Positions 6,741 to 10,203 of a stretch of DNA of 10,203 nucleotides are shown here, piece by piece (position 1 is the first letter of the stretch; every line of letters starts with the position of its first letter). Origin of the DNA: Dyella_B sp035508675 (GTDB lineage Bacteria > Pseudomonadota > Gammaproteobacteria > Xanthomonadales > Rhodanobacteraceae); contig NZ_DATJMN010000254.1 of assembly GCF_035508675.1 (NCBI RefSeq), positions 1-10,203 of the forward strand, read 5' to 3'. The notes under the pieces were generated by a model. It had not been told where the DNA came from. It made no database searches and saw only the letters and a list, made by a program, of their open reading frames with translations. The position numbers and the translations under genes are program-made.

Positions 6741-6942
6741 CGTTATGCGGCTACCACTTGTGTGAATCCCACATTGCCTCCACTTGACGAGTCAGTGGCC
6801 TCGGCGCAGTGTCGGGGTCGTCAGCCGCGATGGTGCAGGATGTGCCAAGCGAGTTCGGGCTTACCCCGGCCGGCTGATGCCGTAAGGGCGGCCTGGATGG
6901 CTGCTCAAGGTTTCCATCTTTTTTCGCGAGAGATTCCCTGCG
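6741..6942 (+). promoter_or_regulatory. lon upstream region; promoter not resolved
   Basis: Because a terminator precedes this region, a lon promoter should lie within these 202 bases. TTGACG (6784-6789) is a fair -35 box, but no matching -10 sits 16-19 bases downstream, and I see no sigma32-type CTTGAA / CCCCAT pair. GGCCG (6868-6872) can pair with CGGCC (6889-6893), and CTTAC (6860-6864) with GTAAG (6882-6886). The Shine-Dalgarno is only moderate: GAGAG at 6928-6932, ten bases before the ATG. Confidence 0.35.
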
Positions 6943-9450
6943 ATGGCAAAAAGTGCCGCAATCCCCACCGCTACTGGCGCCGCCCTGGACGTACTGCCGG
7001 TGCTTCCGCTGCGTGATGTGGTCGTGTACCCGCACATGGTGATTCCGCTGTTTGTGGGGCGCGACAAATCCATGCGTGCGCTTGAGCGCGCGATGGAGGG
7101 CGAACGTCAGATTCTGCTGGTCGCGCAGAAGAGCCCGGATATCGACGATCCGGCCATCAAGGACCTGCATCAGGTCGGCACGCTCGCCGGCGTGTTGCAA
7201 TTGCTGAAACTTCCCGATGGCACGGTGAAAGTGTTGGTCGAGGGCCAGGCACGCGTGTCTGTTGAGGAGTACCTCGACGAAAGTGGGATGCTCGTTGCGC
7301 GCTCGCGCGTCATCGAGCCCGTGTACAGCATCAAGGATCGCGAACTGGATGTGGTCTCGCGCACGCTGGTGTCGCTGTTCGAGCAATTGGTAAAGCAAAG
7401 CCGCAAGCTGCCGCCTGAAGTGCTGGCGACTCTGTCGGGTATTGATGATCCTTCGCGCTTGGCCGACTCCATCGCCTTGCATCTCTCCGTGCGCATGGCC
7501 GACAAGCAGAAGGTGCTGGAAACCGCCGATGTGGCTCAGCGCCTTGAATTGCTGATCGGCCTGGTCGATGGCGAAATCGATCTGCAGCAGGTGGAAAAGC
7601 GCATCCGCGGCCGCGTGAAGTCGCAGATGGAAAAGAGTCAGCGCGAGTACTACCTCAACGAGCAGATGAAGGCGATCCAGAAGGAACTGGGCGAGGGCGA
7701 AGAAGGCCCGAACGAAATCGAGGAGTTGCAGAAGAAGATTGAGGACGCCGGCATGCCCAAGCCCGTCCTGGCAAAGGCCCGCCAGGAGTTCGGCAAGCTG
7801 CGGCAGATGTCGCCGATGTCGGCGGAAGCCACTGTGGTGCGCAACTACCTCGATTGGCTGATTGGCGTGCCCTGGAAGAAGCGCAGCAAGGTGCGCAAAG
7901 ACCTCGCGCTCGCGCAGCAAGTGTTGGATGCCGACCATTTCGGCCTGGAGCGGGTCAAGGAGCGAATTCTCGAGTACCTCGCAGTGCAACAGCGCGTCAG
8001 CGCCATGAAGGGCCCAATCTTGTGCCTGGTGGGTCCCCCCGGTGTGGGCAAGACCTCGCTCGGTCAATCGATTGCCAAGGCGACCAACCGCAAGTTCGTT
8101 CGCATGAGCCTGGGTGGCGTGCGCGATGAAGCGGAAATTCGCGGTCACCGCCGCACCTACATTGGTTCGATGCCTGGCCGCATCGTGCAGAACATGAACA
8201 AGGTCGGCAGCAAAAACCCACTGTTCGTGTTGGACGAAATCGACAAGATGTCGATGGATTTTCGTGGCGATCCGTCGTCGGCGCTGTTGGAAGTACTCGA
8301 TCCAGAGCAGAACCACACGTTCAACGATCACTATCTGGAAGTCGATCTCGATCTTTCCGAAGTGATGTGGATCGCCACGGCGAACTCGCTGAACATCCCA
8401 GGTCCCTTGCTGGACCGCATGGAAGTCATTCGTATCCCGGGTTACACCGAGGACGAAAAACTCGCCATCGCGCAGAAGTACCTGCTGCCCAAGCAGATCA
8501 AAGCCAATGGCCTGAAGCCTGACGAAGTCGTGGTAGATGAAGAAGCGGTGCGTGACATCGTGCGTTACTACACACGTGAATCGGGCGTACGTAATCTTGA
8601 GCGTGAGATTTCCAAGATCTGCCGCAAGGTGGTCAAGCAGCTTACGTTGGGCGAACTGAAGGGCGGCGCCGAACCTGCCAAGGCCAAGAAGAAAAAGGCC
8701 GAGGTCGTCGTGCCCGGCCAGGTCCGGGTGAATTCCGAGAACCTTGAGAAATATCTCGGTGTGCGCCGCTTCGATTTCGGCCGCAAGGAACTACAAAACG
8801 AAGTCGGGCTGGTCACCGGTCTGGCGTGGACGCAGGTCGGCGGCGATCTACTGAGCATCGAAGCATCGATCGTGCCGGGCAAGGGACGCCAGGTGCACAC
8901 CGGCCAGCTTGGCGACGTCATGAAGGAGTCGATCCAGGCCGCACTGTCGGTGGTGCGCGCGCGTGCCAACCAGCTGGGTATTGATCCGGATTTCCACGAG
9001 AAATTCGACCTGCACATCCACGTGCCGGAAGGCGCCACGCCGAAGGATGGTCCGAGTGCAGGCATCGCGATGTGTACGGCGCTCGTATCGGCGTTGACCA
9101 AGGTACCGGTGCGTTCCGAAGTAGCGATGACCGGTGAAATCACGCTACGTGGTCGCGTGCTGCCGATCGGTGGCCTGAAGGAAAAACTGCTGGCAGCGCA
9201 TCGCGGGGGCATTACCACCGTGGTCATTCCGGACGAGAACCGCAAGGACCTGGCCGACATTCCGGAAAACATTACCAGTTCGCTGGATATCCATCCGGTG
9301 CGCTGGATCGACGAAGTGCTCGATATCGCGCTTGAGCATCCGCTGCAGCCGCTGCCTGCCAAGGAGCCTGCCGGTGCTGACGCGACCGCCACCGCCACGG
9401 AAGCGGTGCCGCACGAGGATGGCGCCGAAACACCCGTGCGACCGCATTGA
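6943..9450 (+). CDS. lon: Lon, ATP-dependent AAA+ serine protease
   Basis: Lon is a homohexameric cytoplasmic protease that degrades misfolded proteins and unstable regulators. Its 835 residues make it somewhat longer than E. coli Lon (784). The N-terminal substrate domain opens with LPVLPLRDVVVYPHMVIPL (residues 18-36). A long helical region follows. Walker A is GPPGVGKT at 364-371, and Walker B has D431 and E432 in FVLDEID. The protease domain has the catalytic dyad S705 (in PKDGPSAG) and K748 (in GGLKEKL), spaced 43 residues apart as in E. coli. Extra length comes from a lysine-rich linker (about 574-591, with K at 580 and 582-585) between the ATPase and protease domains, and from an Ala/Thr-rich tail after about residue 797. 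Both lie outside the catalytic cores. The gene is probably monocistronic, with a terminator before it and a strong hairpin after it. Confidence 0.98.
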   Translation: MAKSAAIPTATGAALDVLPVLPLRDVVVYPHMVIPLFVGRDKSMRALERAMEGERQILLVAQKSPDIDDPAIKDLHQVGTLAGVLQLLKLPDGTVKVLVEGQARVSVEEYLDESGMLVARSRVIEPVYSIKDRELDVVSRTLVSLFEQLVKQSRKLPPEVLATLSGIDDPSRLADSIALHLSVRMADKQKVLETADVAQRLELLIGLVDGEIDLQQVEKRIRGRVKSQMEKSQREYYLNEQMKAIQKELGEGEEGPNEIEELQKKIEDAGMPKPVLAKARQEFGKLRQMSPMSAEATVVRNYLDWLIGVPWKKRSKVRKDLALAQQVLDADHFGLERVKERILEYLAVQQRVSAMKGPILCLVGPPGVGKTSLGQSIAKATNRKFVRMSLGGVRDEAEIRGHRRTYIGSMPGRIVQNMNKVGSKNPLFVLDEIDKMSMDFRGDPSSALLEVLDPEQNHTFNDHYLEVDLDLSEVMWIATANSLNIPGPLLDRMEVIRIPGYTEDEKLAIAQKYLLPKQIKANGLKPDEVVVDEEAVRDIVRYYTRESGVRNLEREISKICRKVVKQLTLGELKGGAEPAKAKKKKAEVVVPGQVRVNSENLEKYLGVRRFDFGRKELQNEVGLVTGLAWTQVGGDLLSIEASIVPGKGRQVHTGQLGDVMKESIQAALSVVRARANQLGIDPDFHEKFDLHIHVPEGATPKDGPSAGIAMCTALVSALTKVPVRSEVAMTGEITLRGRVLPIGGLKEKLLAAHRGGITTVVIPDENRKDLADIPENITSSLDIHPVRWIDEVLDIALEHPLQPLPAKEPAGADATATATEAVPHEDGAETPVRPH

Positions 9451-9473
9451 TACGGCTCATTCGAAGGTGTTTT

Positions 9474-9510
9474 GCGATGGGCGACACGTTCCGCGTGTCG
9501 CCCATTTCGC
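9474..9510 (+). terminator. Perfect hairpin after lon, probable terminator
   Basis: ATGGGCGACACG (9477-9488) pairs perfectly with CGTGTCGCCCAT (9494-9505) around the loop TTCCG. GCG (9474-9476) and CGC (9508-9510) can extend the stem past a TT bulge. It begins 26 bases after the lon stop codon. Only TTT follows, so release may be incomplete or Rho-assisted, but position and stability favour a 3'-end element for lon. Confidence 0.65.
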
Positions 9511-9605
9511 ATCGCGGCATAACACAGCTGGATCGCTTTTGCATAGCGGTTCCATGTAAGTAAATGCCGCGCCTGAACCTCCGCAATGCGTTGGTATAGC
9601 TTGTA

Positions 9606-9634
9606 TTGCGGACCCTTAGGGGCGCTGGTATAAA
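9606..9634 (+). promoter_or_regulatory. hupB sigma70 promoter with extended -10
   Basis: TTGCGG (9606-9611) and TATAAA (9629-9634) are separated by exactly 17 bases, and TGG before the -10 forms an extended -10 (TGn). Transcription should start near 9641. This is the best promoter match in the window and lies between the lon hairpin and hupB. Confidence 0.75.
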
Positions 9635-9778
9635 GTCTCACCTCATCCTGACGTCTCACCTGATGCACAGTGATGCGGGTCTGCGTGGCAGCGCCCAGCA
9701 CGAATCCGACTTCTTACCCGCCAAGTCCCCAAGTCCCAACCTTTCCGCGGGCCGAATACCTGTTTACGGAGTAACTCA
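9635..9778 (+). other. hupB leader with three short direct repeats
   Basis: The predicted leader is about 138 nt. GTCTCACCT occurs at 9635-9643 and 9653-9661 (period 18), TGATGC at 9661-9666 and 9671-9676 (period 10), and CCAAGTCC twice in tandem at 9721-9736. No open frame or known riboswitch is recognisable. GGAG (9768-9771) is the ribosome binding site, seven bases before the ATG. Confidence 0.55.
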
Positions 9779-10051
9779 ATGAACAAAACCGATCTGATCA
9801 ATGCCGTCGCCGAAAAAGCCGAACTCACCAAGGCTGATGCGGGCCGTGCACTCGAAGCGTTTTTCGAGACCGTGCAAAAAGCACTGCAAAACGGCGACGA
9901 CGTAGCGGTCGTCGGCTTTGGTACCTTCACCGTACGCAGCCGTGCTGCCCGTACCGGCCGCAACCCCCGTACGAACGAGGAAATCAAGATCGCCGCGTCC
10001 AAGGTTCCGGCATTCAAGGCTGGAAAGACGCTCAAGGACGCCCTAAACTAA
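9779..10051 (+). CDS. hupB: DNA-binding protein HU-beta
   Basis: HU is a small nucleoid protein that binds DNA as a dimer without strong sequence preference and bends it, affecting supercoiling, replication and transcription. The 90-residue length is exactly typical. The N-terminal helices (1-40) form the dimer core, followed by the hallmark GFGTFTVRSRAARTGRNP. P63 in RNP at 61-63 is the intercalating proline at the tip of the beta arm. The end, VPAFKAGKTLKDALN, is the conserved HU terminus. N66 replaces the glycine usual after the NPxT turn, a minor change. The position directly after lon matches gammaproteobacterial hupB, hence the symbol. HU-beta is a known Lon substrate in E. coli. The gene has its own strong promoter, and its stop codon is only 17 bases before tRNA-Val, with no terminator between. 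Confidence 0.97.
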   Translation: MNKTDLINAVAEKAELTKADAGRALEAFFETVQKALQNGDDVAVVGFGTFTVRSRAARTGRNPRTNEEIKIAASKVPAFKAGKTLKDALN

Positions 10052-10068
10052 GCGGCCCGCTAGGGTCC

Positions 10069-10143
10069 GGGTGCTTAGCTCAGCGGTAGAGCGTCGCCCT
10101 TACAAGGCGAGGGTCGGGGGTTCGAAACCCTCAGCACCCACCA
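10069..10143 (+). tRNA. tRNA-Val (anticodon UAC)
   Basis: A 75-base tRNA with CCA encoded. The acceptor GGGTGCT pairs with AGCACCC. The D arm is AGCTCAGCGGTAGAGC. The anticodon stem TCGCC/GGCGA encloses the loop CTTACAA, giving anticodon TAC at 10101-10103 (reads GUA and other GUN codons). The T arm GGGGG-TTCGAAA-CCCTC has one wobble. It starts 17 bases after the hupB stop codon and is probably transcribed with it, at least in part. Confidence 0.97.
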
Positions 10144-10171
10144 ATACCGCGGTGCGTAACATCTCCGCAGG

Positions 10172-10200
10172 AAGTCCGGCCCTAGACCCGCCGGACTTTT
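10172..10200 (+). terminator. Intrinsic terminator after tRNA-Val
   Basis: AAGTCCGGC (10172-10180) pairs perfectly with GCCGGACTT (10190-10198) around a nine-base loop, ending in TTTT (10197-10200). It lies 28 bases beyond the tRNA CCA end and closes the hupB/tRNA-Val transcript. Confidence 0.8.
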
Positions 10201-10203
10201 GGG

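Noticed and set aside
6762..7016. An 84-codon + strand frame overlapping the lon start
   Set aside because: It is out of frame with lon, has no Shine-Dalgarno sequence, and its composition is that of non-coding high-GC DNA.
6751..8331. A 526-codon open frame on the minus strand opposite the start of lon
   Set aside because: It mirrors the Lon reading frame. The His/Gln/Leu-rich product has no family likeness, and the frame runs past the lon start only by chance.
8568..9701. A 377-codon open frame on the minus strand spanning the lon 3' half and the hupB promoter
   Set aside because: The composition is Ser/Arg/Pro-rich, typical of a wrong frame. It crosses the lon hairpin and the hupB promoter.
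1..10203. CRISPR arrays, insertion sequences, phage genes, toxin-antitoxin pairs or other defence systems
   Set aside because: There are no regularly spaced repeats, transposase-like frames, terminal inverted repeats or unexplained gene-sized gaps. Every large frame is accounted for by a housekeeping gene or the GH31 enzyme.

Overview
The window is chromosomal DNA from a high-GC gammaproteobacterium. The order tig – clpP – clpX – lon – hupB is the conserved gammaproteobacterial proteostasis cluster. The protein sequences, the tRNA-Val placed after hupB, and a signal-peptide GH31 enzyme beside the cluster all suggest Xanthomonadales. Rhodanobacteraceae (Dyella, Luteibacter, Rhodanobacter or Frateuria type) is my best guess. 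That placement rests on recalled sequence character, not on a search.

Layout, all genes on the + strand. Bases 1-12 look like the 3' end of a tRNA cut by the window edge, followed by a good intrinsic terminator (22-50). A secreted GH31 alpha-glycosidase follows (320-2662). Next come a hairpin-rich gap, tRNA-Leu(UAG) (2942-3027) and trigger factor (tig, 3111-4403). ClpP (4640-5269) and ClpX (5376-6680) are separated by a strong stem-loop, and clpX ends in a clear terminator (6703-6740). Lon (6943-9450) ends in a 12-bp perfect hairpin. The nucleoid protein HU-beta (hupB, 9779-10051) has a good sigma70 promoter and a repeat-bearing leader of about 138 nt. It runs almost directly into tRNA-Val(UAC) (10069-10143), and a terminator closes the window.

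How the genes work together: trigger factor meets nascent chains at the ribosome. ClpX unfolds tagged or misfolded proteins into the ClpP chamber. Lon degrades other damaged and regulatory proteins, and HU is a DNA-bending protein that is itself a Lon substrate in E. coli. The GH31 gene is a separate carbohydrate-utilisation unit.

I found no undescribed system: no CRISPR array, phage, transposon or toxin-antitoxin pair. The points worth a second look are small. They are substitutions beside the ClpP catalytic serine, a degenerate trigger factor PPIase pocket, two tRNA genes apparently co-transcribed with protein genes, the clpP-clpX spacer hairpin, a dyad upstream of clpP, and the repeats in the hupB leader.
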